From: an uncultured Opitutales bacterium
GTDB taxonomy: Bacteria > Verrucomicrobiota > Verrucomicrobiia > Opitutales > Intestinicryptomonadaceae
DNA: 29,847 nucleotides
Direction of reading: 5' to 3'
Assembly (NCBI GenBank): GCA_900552245.1
Contig: URYY01000007.1
Coordinates: forward strand, 1-29,847
The notes beneath the pieces are model-generated. The model saw only the letters and a program-made list of their open reading frames with translations, searched no databases and was not told the origin of the DNA. Below, one piece after another: positions 12,844 to 21,233 of this stretch (position 1 is its first letter; each line of letters starts with the position of its first letter). Both the position numbers and the translations under genes were made by a program.

Positions 12844-15800
12844 ATGAAATTTTCACACTTCTTTATAGATAGGCCGATTTTCGCGGCGGTGATTTCCATC
12901 ATAATTACTCTTTTGGGAATCGTCGGTTACTATTCTTTGCCCGTCGCGCAGTATCCGGACGTAGTGCCTCCGCAGGTCGTAGTTTCAACGACCTACGCGG
13001 GCGCCTCGCCCGAGACTATAATGAATACCGTCGCGGCTCCGATAGAGCAGGAAATTAACGGAGTCGAGCACATGCTTTATATGACTAGCCAGTGCAATTC
13101 CGACGGCTCTCTAATGACTACTGTCACATTTGAGCTGGGTACGAATATCGATATGGCTCAGGTCTTGGTTCAAAACAGAGTTTCCATAGCAGAGCCCCGC
13201 TTGCCTGAAGAGGTAAGAAGTTACGGTGTTACCGTCAAAAAGAGGTCGCCGGACTTGCTCATGGTAATAAACCTCTATTCGCCCGACAACAGCAGAGATT
13301 CATTATACCTTTCAAATTACGCCATAACCCAGATGAAGGATAGAATCGCCCGCGTTTACGGCGTTGGAGAGGCTACTATTTTCGGTGCCCGCGAATATTC
13401 AATGCGCATTTGGCTTGACCCCGACAGACTCGCGCATGTCGATATGACGCCTTCGCAGGTGGCTTCTGCCTTAACCGAGCAGAATAGGCAGGTGGCTGCC
13501 GGTAAATTGAACCAGATGCCAACTTCCAATCCTGACGCTGCCTACGAGCTTACAATAAACGCCTTGGGGCGCCTTGAAAGTCCTGAGGAGTTTGAACAGA
13601 TTGTAATAAAGAACGAACCGGGCGGAAAAATCGTGCGTTTGTGCGACGTTGCCAGAGTAGAACTTGGGGCTTACTCATATACAGAAGAGGGCAAGTTTAA
13701 CGGTAAAGAATCTGCAACGATAGGTTGCTACCAGCTTCCCGGTTCAAACGGTCTTGAAACCGCAAGAAATGTAAGGGCGCTCTTGGAGGATATGAAAAAA
13801 ACTTTCCCGACGGGCGTGGATTACAAGATAGGCTTGGACAACACGGAATACATACAAAATTCAATCGATGCAGTTTACCACACTATATTTGAGGCAGTAA
13901 TCTTGGTTGTTATTGTCATGATGGTATTCTTGCAGTCGTGGAGGGCGGCAATAATTCCGCTATTTGCGATACCTGTATCGTTGATAGGCACTTTCTTTTT
14001 CATGGAGCTTTTCGGTTTTTCCATTAACAATCTGTCTCTATTCGGGCTTGTACTTGCGATAGGCATTGTTGTTGACGACGCAATCGTTGTTGTTGAAAAC
14101 GTTGAGCGAAATATGCGAGACGGTCTCGCCGTGAGGGAGGCTACAAAAAAGGCTATGTCTCAGGTTCAAGGCGCGCTTATCGCAATTGCCTTGGTATTGA
14201 GCGCGGTGTTCGTGCCCACCGCCTTTATCGAGGGTATTTCCGGGCAGTTTTACAGGCAGTTTGCGCTTACTATTGCATCTTCGACCGTGATATCGGCCAT
14301 AGTTTCGCTAACGCTATCTCCGGCTCTTTGCGCATTGCTCTTGAGGCCTGAAGATGCAAAGAAGGATTTATTTACAAAAATTTGGGAATTTTGCTTCGGC
14401 TGGTTCTTTAAGGCCTTTAATAAAGTGTTCTTCTGGACTTCGGAAAAGTACGGCGCCTTTGTGAGAAAGGTAGTTAAGTTCTCGCCGCTTGCTCTTGTCA
14501 TTTACGCGGTCTTGTTAATCGCTACGGGATTTATGTTTAAGTTTGTCCCGAAGGGATTTATACCGACACAGGATACGGGCTATCTATTTGTTTCAATGCA
14601 GCTGCCTGAGGCGACTTCCGGCAATCACACTCGAAAGGCTGTCGACGAGGCAAGGGAGATAATCTCAAAGGTTGAGGGCGTTCAGGATATAACGACTCTA
14701 GCGGGCATTAGCGGTGCGTCATTTTCCAGGTTGAGCAATGCAGGCGCAATGTTTATAAAGCTAAAGCCCAAAGAGGAGAGACTCGCGATGGGCAAGGATT
14801 TAAGCAGCATAATAGCCGAGACAAATTCAAAAATTTCGGCAGGGGTGCTTGAGTCGGCATCTGTAGTTTTGACTCCGCCTGCCGTAAACGGCATAGGTAT
14901 GGGCGGCGACTTCAAGTGCTACATTCAGGATATAGTTGGGCGCGGGATAGGCGATGTTGAAAAGTACACGCGCGAAATCGCCTACAAGGCTATGAAGGAG
15001 CATCCGGAAGTATCGCTTGCGTTTACAACTTACAGAGTGTCGAGCCCGCAGCTATATATTGATATAGATCGCGAGAGGGCGCAGAAACTTAATGTGCCTA
15101 TCTCCTACATATTCGACACAATGCAATACAACCTTGGCTCTTCGTACATAAACGACTTCAATATTCTAAATAGAGTTTACAGAGTTTCGATGCAGGCCGA
15201 GGACATCAGCCGAGGCGATATTCGCGACGTCTACAATCTAAAGGTTCCGACAGCCGACGGCAATATGGTGCCCATGGGTTCAGTATCGAACATAAGGCGC
15301 ATAATAGGTCCCGACACGGTAAATCGCTACAACATGTACCCGGCCGCCGAAATTTTGGGCAATGTCGGGCCCGGCTACAGTACGGGCGAGGCTATGGCGG
15401 CCATAGAGAAAGTTGCCGCCGAGACTCTTCCGGACGGAATGGGCATGGAGTGGACGGACTTGGCATACCAAGAAAAATTGGCGGGCAACCAGTCGGTTTA
15501 CATCTTTGCTCTTTGCGTGCTCTTTGTGTTCTTGATTCTCGCAGCGCAGTACGAGAGCTGGTCGTTGCCGCTTTGCATTATTCTCATAGTTCCGCTTGTG
15601 ATGTTGTTTGCCTTAATCGGGCTTGAGTCCCGCGGTTTGGATAACAACCTTATGGCGCAGATTGGAATGGTCGTTCTAATTGGCCTTGCATGCAAAAACG
15701 CGATTCTAATTGTGGAGTTTGCAAAGCAGAGGCAGGAGAAGGGCGAGGAAATTGTAAGCGCAGTAAGCCATGCGGCGCAAAACCGCTTAAGGCCCATACT

Positions 15801-15996
15801 TATGACGTCCTTTGCATTTATATTGGGCGTTGTTCCGCTGGCATTTTCAATGTCGTCGGGCTCGGAGCTCAGGCAGCCTTTGGGAACGGCGGTTATGTAC
15901 GGAATGTTGGGCGTTACATTGATGGGCTTGATATTTACGCCCGTGTTCTTCTATGTGATTAGAAAGCGCTATAGTGCAAAGCAGATTGAGGGTTAG
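12844..15996 (+). CDS. RND multidrug efflux pump, HAE1 family (AcrB/MexF-like)
   Basis: A 1050-residue proton-driven transporter of normal family length. It begins with the characteristic FFIDRPIFAAVISI, has TM4 GIVVDDAIVVVENVER with the proton-relay aspartates D411 and D412, and the partner lysine K951 in GLACKNAILIVEFAK, so all relay residues are intact. The two large periplasmic loops lie after TM1 and TM7, as expected. HAE1 pumps export hydrophobic and amphiphilic drugs, dyes, bile acids or lipids; the substrate cannot be read from the sequence. An AAAGGGG-type ribosome binding site precedes the ATG. The gene is flanked by adapter and outer-membrane factor, giving a full tripartite system. 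Confidence 0.96.
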   Translation: MKFSHFFIDRPIFAAVISIIITLLGIVGYYSLPVAQYPDVVPPQVVVSTTYAGASPETIMNTVAAPIEQEINGVEHMLYMTSQCNSDGSLMTTVTFELGTNIDMAQVLVQNRVSIAEPRLPEEVRSYGVTVKKRSPDLLMVINLYSPDNSRDSLYLSNYAITQMKDRIARVYGVGEATIFGAREYSMRIWLDPDRLAHVDMTPSQVASALTEQNRQVAAGKLNQMPTSNPDAAYELTINALGRLESPEEFEQIVIKNEPGGKIVRLCDVARVELGAYSYTEEGKFNGKESATIGCYQLPGSNGLETARNVRALLEDMKKTFPTGVDYKIGLDNTEYIQNSIDAVYHTIFEAVILVVIVMMVFLQSWRAAIIPLFAIPVSLIGTFFFMELFGFSINNLSLFGLVLAIGIVVDDAIVVVENVERNMRDGLAVREATKKAMSQVQGALIAIALVLSAVFVPTAFIEGISGQFYRQFALTIASSTVISAIVSLTLSPALCALLLRPEDAKKDLFTKIWEFCFGWFFKAFNKVFFWTSEKYGAFVRKVVKFSPLALVIYAVLLIATGFMFKFVPKGFIPTQDTGYLFVSMQLPEATSGNHTRKAVDEAREIISKVEGVQDITTLAGISGASFSRLSNAGAMFIKLKPKEERLAMGKDLSSIIAETNSKISAGVLESASVVLTPPAVNGIGMGGDFKCYIQDIVGRGIGDVEKYTREIAYKAMKEHPEVSLAFTTYRVSSPQLYIDIDRERAQKLNVPISYIFDTMQYNLGSSYINDFNILNRVYRVSMQAEDISRGDIRDVYNLKVPTADGNMVPMGSVSNIRRIIGPDTVNRYNMYPAAEILGNVGPGYSTGEAMAAIEKVAAETLPDGMGMEWTDLAYQEKLAGNQSVYIFALCVLFVFLILAAQYESWSLPLCIILIVPLVMLFALIGLESRGLDNNLMAQIGMVVLIGLACKNAILIVEFAKQRQEKGEEIVSAVSHAAQNRLRPILMTSFAFILGVVPLAFSMSSGSELRQPLGTAVMYGMLGVTLMGLIFTPVFFYVIRKRYSAKQIEG

Positions 15997-15998
15997 TT

Positions 15999-17483
15999 AT
16001 GAAGAAATTTCTAATATTATCAATGGTTGCAACCCTGTCGGGGTGCATGGTTGGCCCCGATTACGAGGAAGCCTCAAAATCGGTAAAGTTGCCGGATATG
16101 CTCACTGCCGAGCACTTCCACAGAGATGAGGGGCTATGGAAGAGCGCTGTGCCGTCGGACGATATGCCCAAGGGAAATTGGTGGGCGGTCTTTAAGGACA
16201 AACAGTTGGACGCGCTCCTTAAAAAGTGTGCGGAAAATAGCCCGGATTTGGCTGCCGCATATCAGAGAGTTGAGCAGGCTAGGGAATCGGCGCTCATGCA
16301 AAAGAGCGACTTGTATCCGCAGCTCGACGGAAATGCTTATTACTCTCACACCGACTCCTCCAAAAATCTTCAACCAGCCTTCGGTCGTTACGACACTTGG
16401 CTTGCAGGCTTTGGAGTAACGTGGGATTTGGACCTATTTGGAAGGGTTAGGAGCCTCTTGCAAAAGGAGGTTGCAACCGCTCAGGCACAGCTATCCGCCT
16501 ACGAGGCTCTGATGTTAAACTTGCAGTCAAACGTAGCAAAGACCTACTATTCGATAAGGAGCTTCACATCGGAAGTTGCGGTCTTGGAAGATACTCTAAA
16601 AATCAGGCGCGAAGATACCAAGCTTGTTGAGAGGCGCCTACAGTTCGACTATTCGACACAGATAGACCTGAGGCGAGCGCAGCAGCAGGAGCACGATGCG
16701 GCAGCGCAGCTTGCCGATGCTCAGAGGCAGCTAATTTTAGCTAGAAACTATTTGGCATTGCTTGTGGGTTGCTCTCCGGCCGAGCTTGAGGCAAACTACC
16801 TGCCCCTAGACGACAAGTTCCCGCAACTTCCGGATGCAGTGCCTTCAGAGCTCTTGGAAAGAAGGCCAGATATATCTGAAGCCGAGAGAATGGTCTATGC
16901 TGCAAACGCCCAGATAGGTGCGGCTCAGGCGGCGTTCTTTCCAACCGTATCTATAACTGCAAATACCGATTTAAGTGCAAACAAGATAGAAAAGCTGTTA
17001 AATTCTAGCAGCTTTGCCTGGGGAATAAGCCCGCAGATATATATACCGATATTTGAGGCGGGGCGCAATATAGCCCAGAAGCGCGTGGCTTTAGCTGCTC
17101 ACAAAGAAGCTCTGGAAAACTACCGCTCAACGGTGCTTAGCGCGATACGCGAGGTTGAAGATTCGCTTGTAAACATAAGCTATATGGCAAAGGAGTACGA
17201 GCAGAAGGCGAAGATGGTTAGCGCCGCAAAGGACGTGCAGCGAATGACGCGCATTCAGTACGAGCAGGGCTATACGGACTACTTCTCCGTTAGCGAGGCG
17301 CAGCGTTTGGAGCTTTCAAGCGTGCGCGAGCTAATTGTCTTGCAGGGCGAGCGCTTCACTGCCTGCGTCGATTTGATAACGGCTCTTGGCGGAGGTTGGA
17401 AACTTGGAGAGAAATCCAACGAAGTACAGGGGCGCGATACCGGCGACGATTTTGGACAGGACGATATTTTGCCCAATCTGTAG
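15999..17483 (+). CDS. Outer-membrane efflux factor, NodT/OprM family lipoprotein
   Basis: A 494-residue TolC-like channel. The signal peptide ends in lipobox LSGC (Cys16), followed by MVGPDYE, the usual start of mature OprM-type lipoproteins, and a W-W-FKDKQLD stretch (NWWAVFKDKQLDALL). Two OEP repeats follow, with the family landmarks GVTWDLDLFGR, the long helical hairpins, LLERRPDISEAERM, and IYIPIFEAGR. It starts 2 nt after the pump stop, with the GAGGG at the end of the pump gene as ribosome binding site, so translation is coupled. The C-terminus has a short acidic tail. It supplies the outer-membrane exit for the pump. Confidence 0.95.
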   Translation: MKKFLILSMVATLSGCMVGPDYEEASKSVKLPDMLTAEHFHRDEGLWKSAVPSDDMPKGNWWAVFKDKQLDALLKKCAENSPDLAAAYQRVEQARESALMQKSDLYPQLDGNAYYSHTDSSKNLQPAFGRYDTWLAGFGVTWDLDLFGRVRSLLQKEVATAQAQLSAYEALMLNLQSNVAKTYYSIRSFTSEVAVLEDTLKIRREDTKLVERRLQFDYSTQIDLRRAQQQEHDAAAQLADAQRQLILARNYLALLVGCSPAELEANYLPLDDKFPQLPDAVPSELLERRPDISEAERMVYAANAQIGAAQAAFFPTVSITANTDLSANKIEKLLNSSSFAWGISPQIYIPIFEAGRNIAQKRVALAAHKEALENYRSTVLSAIREVEDSLVNISYMAKEYEQKAKMVSAAKDVQRMTRIQYEQGYTDYFSVSEAQRLELSSVRELIVLQGERFTACVDLITALGGGWKLGEKSNEVQGRDTGDDFGQDDILPNL

Positions 17484-17527
17484 TTTCCTTTTGCGAACTC
17501 GGGTGAAGTATGAAGGAGAACGTTTTG

Positions 17528-18178
17528 ATGAAATACTTTGGCGGGGTGGAAAGTTTCAACACCCCGTCGAGGCTCATCTTGGTAGCTTTATCGGAATTTG
17601 GCGAGAAGCCTCCGAGTCTTGTCAGCGTAAGCGATATAACCCAGAAGGCCAAGTGCAACGTGTCGGCCGTAAGTTACTATTTCGGCGGCAAAAACGAGCT
17701 GTACGCCGAGCTTGTGAACCAGATAATAGAGTATCTGCGCAGCATAGAGCGACCTTTTTGGGACAGGCTTGAGGCTTTGAAAAAATCAGTCTCCGCCTCT
17801 CAGGCGCGGGAAATACTCAGGGATTACTTCAGGTGGCGCATGCAAGTTACCCCGATGAGTGGCCCTATGCAAAAGAGCATATTTTCTTTAATCGCCCGCG
17901 AAGAGGTCTACGAAGGCGAGTTCTTTTCGCTGATTTACGAGCGCTTTATGAAAGACCACAATGCTTTTATGTCGGGTGCCATTGAGATGGCTTCCGGCGG
18001 AAAAGTTGCGGGAGAATCTGCAAAGATAGCGGCTATGGCCTTTGTAAGCCAGATTATACGCTTTACAGCCTCCGAGGAATACCTGAAGCTAAATATGAAT
18101 TGGGATTCTTTAGACGATGGCAAGATGCATAGAATATGCGACACCTTGCTGGTGTTTCTAGATAAAGTGTTGGCTTAG
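17528..18178 (+). CDS. TetR-family regulator, probable autorepressor of the RND operon
   Basis: I choose ATG 17528 rather than 17510 because AAGGAG (17513-17518) lies 9 nt before it and inside the longer frame; this gives 216 residues. The helix-turn-helix is clear: SVSDITQKAKCNVSAVSYYFGGKNELYAEL (residues about 33-62; only the core YYFGGKNELY is strongly diagnostic). The C-terminal half is helical and resembles the CerR/YbiH-like C-terminal group, which senses small drugs or other effectors. It is the fourth gene of the operon, about 45 nt after the outer-membrane factor, an arrangement that makes the repressor feed back on its own operon. The inverted repeats at 11236-11285 are the likely operators. 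A terminator follows. Confidence 0.85.
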   Translation: MKYFGGVESFNTPSRLILVALSEFGEKPPSLVSVSDITQKAKCNVSAVSYYFGGKNELYAELVNQIIEYLRSIERPFWDRLEALKKSVSASQAREILRDYFRWRMQVTPMSGPMQKSIFSLIAREEVYEGEFFSLIYERFMKDHNAFMSGAIEMASGGKVAGESAKIAAMAFVSQIIRFTASEEYLKLNMNWDSLDDGKMHRICDTLLVFLDKVLA

Positions 18179-18203
18179 GCCTTTCAGTGCGTTTGGAATA
18201 TTG

Positions 18204-18234
18204 CGGCCGTTGTTATCGTTGCGACGGCCTTTTC
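18204..18234 (+). terminator. Rho-independent terminator of the RND operon
   Basis: GGCCGTTG (18205-18212) pairs with CGACGGCC (18222-18229), one G-U, loop of 9, followed by TTTT. Located 26 nt after the TetR stop. Confidence 0.75.
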
Positions 18235-18410
18235 TATAGTTTTAGAGGTCTAGCTTACTTTACAATTTGTATTGCAGGGGGCAATTGCCTTTGCTTTAGG
18301 CCTCAAAAAGTTCAAAAATACCAAAGATTCAAAAGCTTTCAAAAGTTGGTTTGCTTTTTTTGAAAAATGTTATAAAATCATATCTTTAAACATTAAAAAG
18401 GTTTGATTTT

Positions 18411-18857
18411 ATGACAGACAGCTATTTTTTATTTGACAGCGCCTCTGCGGCAAGTTCCGCCGGAGCAGGCTATGTTGCGACCCTAATATCGCAGTTTTTT
18501 AAGAGCCATCTGCAAATGCAGCGCGCTTTGCTTTGCATTTTGAGAAAGAGCGAAAATATCTCTGAAGATTCGGCTATTGTGCGCGAGCGCGACGCCGGCA
18601 AGGTAATAAGAAGGCTCATATATTTCGGTTGCGCCTTTTCAATAATATTTGCGCCATTTCTATTCGCGTTTTTTCCGGACATATGCGTAAACGTCGAGAG
18701 CCGCGATTTCTTTAGCGGTTGGTTTTGGGGGCTTTTCCCCGATAGATCAAGCTCTTCATTTTACAGGATAGACGGTTTCTATTTGCCTGATTCCATACAG
18801 AAGGCCTTTTTAAATTTTTTAATTCCATTTTACTTGGGCAGGGGAGCGGCAAAGTAA
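18411..18857 (+). CDS. Small membrane protein of unknown function (148 aa), faintly holin-like
   Basis: Not firmly recognised. The N-terminal half is polar/amphipathic with a basic segment (VRERDAGKVIRR, about 57-68), then a TM helix at about 69-89 (FGCAFSIIFAPFLFAFFP), a loop rich in aromatic residues (SGWFWGLFPD), and a C-terminal hydrophobic stretch at about 125-143 ending FYLGRGAAK. The end LPDSIQKAFLNFLIPFYLGRGAAK-like layout recalls unclassified phage membrane proteins of the holin sort, but no other phage gene is nearby. AAAAGG lies about 10 nt before the ATG, and its own terminator follows, so it is a monocistronic gene. Confidence 0.65.
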   Translation: MTDSYFLFDSASAASSAGAGYVATLISQFFKSHLQMQRALLCILRKSENISEDSAIVRERDAGKVIRRLIYFGCAFSIIFAPFLFAFFPDICVNVESRDFFSGWFWGLFPDRSSSSFYRIDGFYLPDSIQKAFLNFLIPFYLGRGAAK

Positions 18858-18919
18858 AAATTTAAATTTGCTCTATTTTTAGTTTGTGTTGTAATTTGCC
18901 CGGGAAAAAATAGACTATG

Positions 18920-18954
18920 AAAAATGCGCACTAAAGGCCGTGCGCATTTTTTTT
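18920..18954. terminator. Bidirectional rho-independent terminator
   Basis: AAAAATGCGCAC (18920-18931) and GTGCGCATTTTT (18940-18951) form a perfect 12-bp stem with an 8-nt loop, flanked by A-run and T-run. It separates the convergent genes ending at 18857 (+) and 18978 (-), and can serve both. Confidence 0.88.
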
Positions 18955-18977
18955 GATAAATCGTATTGGCTACTTTA

Positions 18978-19649
18978 TTAGATTGACAGCCAGTGAAATA
19001 GCAGCTCGTCGCGCTGGCTTTCCGACATCTTCCAAGAATCGTCCATTGCCCTCATTTTGCGCGACAGTTCGCTTATGCAAAGGGCGCTAAAGACCGATAA
19101 GTTTAAGCTTTGCGCAAAGCCGAGCATATCCATTTTAAAGGCCAAATCCGCACATTCGTGGGCGGTTTGGCTAAGCCCCGTAAGCTCTGTTCCTATAAGT
19201 ATTGCAAGGGGTCTATCAACGGGAACTTCGCTTATATCTACGGAGTCTTCCCTGAGGGTTGCCGCCGCTACTACATAGCCCATTTGCTTAATTTCCCCTA
19301 TGGCGCGCCTTGTATTTTCGGCATCAAACTCGTTCGGTTGCCTCTTTCCGGCAGCCGAGGCGGTGGTGCAGGTCTTAGACTTGAATCTTTTTATATTCAT
19401 CCACTTTGAAGCGCCCATATCGACGTTGTGACTTATTTTAAGCGGGTAGCGATTCTCTATTACAAAGGCGTTTTGTATTCCGAAGGCGTCGCAACTTCTC
19501 ATGACCGCCGCGGCATTGTGGGGTTGGTAAATGTCTTCAAGCGCGATGGCAATTTTGTAGGTTCTATTGTTGAGCGCATGCAGCATTTTTGCGTAGCGCT
19601 CGGGCGTTATGTCTCGCGATAGAGCTTCAATTTTTTCCTTTAAAGTCAT
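18978..19649 (-). CDS. trmH: SpoU/TrmH-type tRNA (guanosine-2'-O)-methyltransferase
   Basis: From ATG 19649 the protein has 223 residues; the frame continues to 19706 but that part lies inside the preceding dus gene, and 19649 is 4 nt after the dus stop. The three SPOUT motifs are present: N45-A-A-A-V-M-R51 (motif 1), LIGTELTGLS (about 151-160, motif 2) and MDMLGFAQSLNLSV (173-186, motif 3, with the knot). The family uses S-adenosylmethionine to methylate a ribose 2'-OH; the N-terminal helical extension (MTLKEKIEALSRDITPERY) resembles TrmH, which modifies Gm18 of tRNA. An rRNA target is possible. It is third in the DUF151-dus-trmH operon, which groups RNA-modifying functions. Confidence 0.88.
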   Translation of the reverse strand: MTLKEKIEALSRDITPERYAKMLHALNNRTYKIAIALEDIYQPHNAAAVMRSCDAFGIQNAFVIENRYPLKISHNVDMGASKWMNIKRFKSKTCTTASAAGKRQPNEFDAENTRRAIGEIKQMGYVVAAATLREDSVDISEVPVDRPLAILIGTELTGLSQTAHECADLAFKMDMLGFAQSLNLSVFSALCISELSRKMRAMDDSWKMSESQRDELLFHWLSI

Positions 19650-19653
19650 ATTT

Positions 19654-20679
19654 TTAAAGTTCGTGGTTTGGTCTTGAGCATAGATTTTTAAAAGGCTCGT
19701 CGGCAAAGGGCTTTTCAGGATTCTTCAGCAGGTGGCTCTTGCATACCTCAAGCAATTCGTCAATACCTTGAGCTAGCCTCATCTGTCTTAAGAAACTTCC
19801 GTCGGAATCCACTCCCAAGGCTATAAAGTTCAAAAATTTCTTAAGTCTGCCGTCGAGATACTTGATATTCAAATCTTTTTCTATGTGTTTTTTGTATATG
19901 GACTGCACGTAATTGTATACGTCTATCAACTTTGGTTCAAATGGCTTTTTACCGGCTGAAATTTCGTGAAACTGCCTGAATATCCATGGGTTTCTTACGG
20001 CTTGTCTGCCGAACATTGCACCTCTTGCCCCCGTTTTTTTTAAGACATCAAAGGCAAATTTTGCGCTAGTTATATCCCCATTTGCAATTAGGGGAATACC
20101 AGACAATTCAACCGCCCTTGCTATTGCGCCGTAGTCTACGCTGCCTCGGTAGAGTTGCCTTACTGTTCTCCCATGTAGGGTCATAAAGTCTGCTCCCTCG
20201 CCGTTTATTATTTTTACAATCTCCGGCATAGAATCCGGGCTTTCAAAGCCAAGTCGCGTTTTTACGCTGAATGTATAGGGCCATGCCTTGCGCATGGCTC
20301 TTATGACACTTGCCGCTTTTTTTAGGTCTCGCAAAAGTCCACCGCCGACGTTTTTTTTGTAAACTTTCGGGGCGGGGCAGCCCAGATTTAAATCCAACAT
20401 TCTTATGTGAGGGTACTTCTTGAGCTCCTCTATGCACCTTTGCATGTGGCACTCACTCTCGCCTATAAATTGGACGCACAGCGGCACTTCTCCAAAATCG
20501 GCGTTAAGCGATTGCAATATGGGGGCATCAAAAGTCGATGTCTCATGCACGCGGAAATATTCCGTCACAAAAAAGTCCGGAGCTCCAATTTCATAAATTA
20601 ACCCCATAAAATCGGCTCCTGTTATATCCTGCATTGGGGCCAGCGCGCAGAGCGGTTCAGACGAATCAAATAGTCTCAT
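19654..20679 (-). CDS. dus: tRNA-dihydrouridine synthase
   Basis: A 341-residue FMN-dependent TIM barrel that reduces specific uridines in tRNA D-loops. Visible motifs: APMQDITGADF near the start (FMN phosphate region), DLNLGCPAPKVYKKNVGGGLL with the catalytic Cys101, SVKTRLGF with the conserved lysine, MTLHGRTVRQLYRG with the FMN-binding His, IPLIANGDI and GAMFGRQAVRNPW. The length and the helical C-terminal domain are normal. Which of DusA/B/C it matches cannot be decided from sequence alone; the GCPAPKV form and architecture are nearest to DusB/C-like bacterial enzymes. The stop and the start of the neighbouring DUF151 gene share one base (TAATG), so both are translationally coupled, with trmH 4 nt downstream. 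Confidence 0.92.
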   Translation of the reverse strand: MRLFDSSEPLCALAPMQDITGADFMGLIYEIGAPDFFVTEYFRVHETSTFDAPILQSLNADFGEVPLCVQFIGESECHMQRCIEELKKYPHIRMLDLNLGCPAPKVYKKNVGGGLLRDLKKAASVIRAMRKAWPYTFSVKTRLGFESPDSMPEIVKIINGEGADFMTLHGRTVRQLYRGSVDYGAIARAVELSGIPLIANGDITSAKFAFDVLKKTGARGAMFGRQAVRNPWIFRQFHEISAGKKPFEPKLIDVYNYVQSIYKKHIEKDLNIKYLDGRLKKFLNFIALGVDSDGSFLRQMRLAQGIDELLEVCKSHLLKNPEKPFADEPFKNLCSRPNHEL

Positions 20680-21122
20680 TAAAACAGTTTTTTTCGCTTT
20701 ATTTCCTCTAGCACGTCCGTGACGTCCTCAAGATTTTTCAATACTGAATTTAGAACTTCTATGGGGGCTTTGTTTCTTATTGCTATGCTTAGGGCGTCGC
20801 TTGGGCGTGAATCTATTTCTACAATCTTTTCTCCCAGTTCGTTACGCATAAGCAGTGTCAACTTGGCAAAAAACGTTCCCTCTTGCTCTTTGTAAATCAA
20901 AACGTCCCTAACTTTGCAATCCAGCCCGTCCAGAATTGAGCAAATTAGCTCGTGAGTGAGTGGTCGCTCTCCGCAAATGCCGTTTAAAGCCTTTTCTATG
21001 GCTTGTCCACCGGTTTTATCCATATAAATTACAAAAGCCTTTGCAGTAGTGCGCACGAAAGTCGCGTATCCAAATGGAGATGGATACGACAAAACAACTT
21101 CAGCCTGTTGCGATTCACTCAT
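20679..21122 (-). CDS. Bifunctional nuclease-domain (DUF151) protein
   Basis: A 147-residue protein of the PF02577 family. The central block ISYRAK-like strands are followed by VEIDSRPSDALSIAIRNKAPI (102-121), where DSRPSDA-L-AI-R is the family signature. In plants a relative (BBD1) has DNase/RNase activity, hence the family name; bacterial functions are mostly unproven. The C-terminus is charged (DVLEEIKRKKLF). It is the first gene of the DUF151-dus-trmH operon and probably starts the transcript; a purine-rich AAAGGTG lies about 8-9 nt before the ATG at 21122. Cytoplasmic; no signal peptide. Confidence 0.85.
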   Translation of the reverse strand: MSESQQAEVVLSYPSPFGYATFVRTTAKAFVIYMDKTGGQAIEKALNGICGERPLTHELICSILDGLDCKVRDVLIYKEQEGTFFAKLTLLMRNELGEKIVEIDSRPSDALSIAIRNKAPIEVLNSVLKNLEDVTDVLEEIKRKKLF

Positions 21123-21192
21123 TTAACGCGCACCTTTACTATGGTATATCGGACTTTTAATATTTAGGCCGACAATTCTTTTACTTTTTTTT

Positions 21193-21212
21193 AGCCCGTC
21201 GAGCTTTTTTTT
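21193..21212 (+). terminator. Plus-strand terminator-like hairpin without a plus-strand gene
   Basis: AGCCCGTCGAGCT (21193-21205) can form a 5-bp stem with wobble, followed by eight T. The nearest upstream + gene ends at 18857, more than 2 kb away, beyond a strong terminator. On the minus strand the hairpin lacks a T-tract. It may stop antisense transcripts or be a chance fold. Confidence 0.3.
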
Positions 21213-21233
21213 AAAATAAAGCGTCGTGGCAAA

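Noticed and set aside
18411..18857. Prophage remnant
   Set aside because: Only one weakly holin-like protein, with no structural, integrase or lysis genes around it.
19110..19409. 99-codon plus-strand frame
   Set aside because: Antisense to trmH and without any translation signal.
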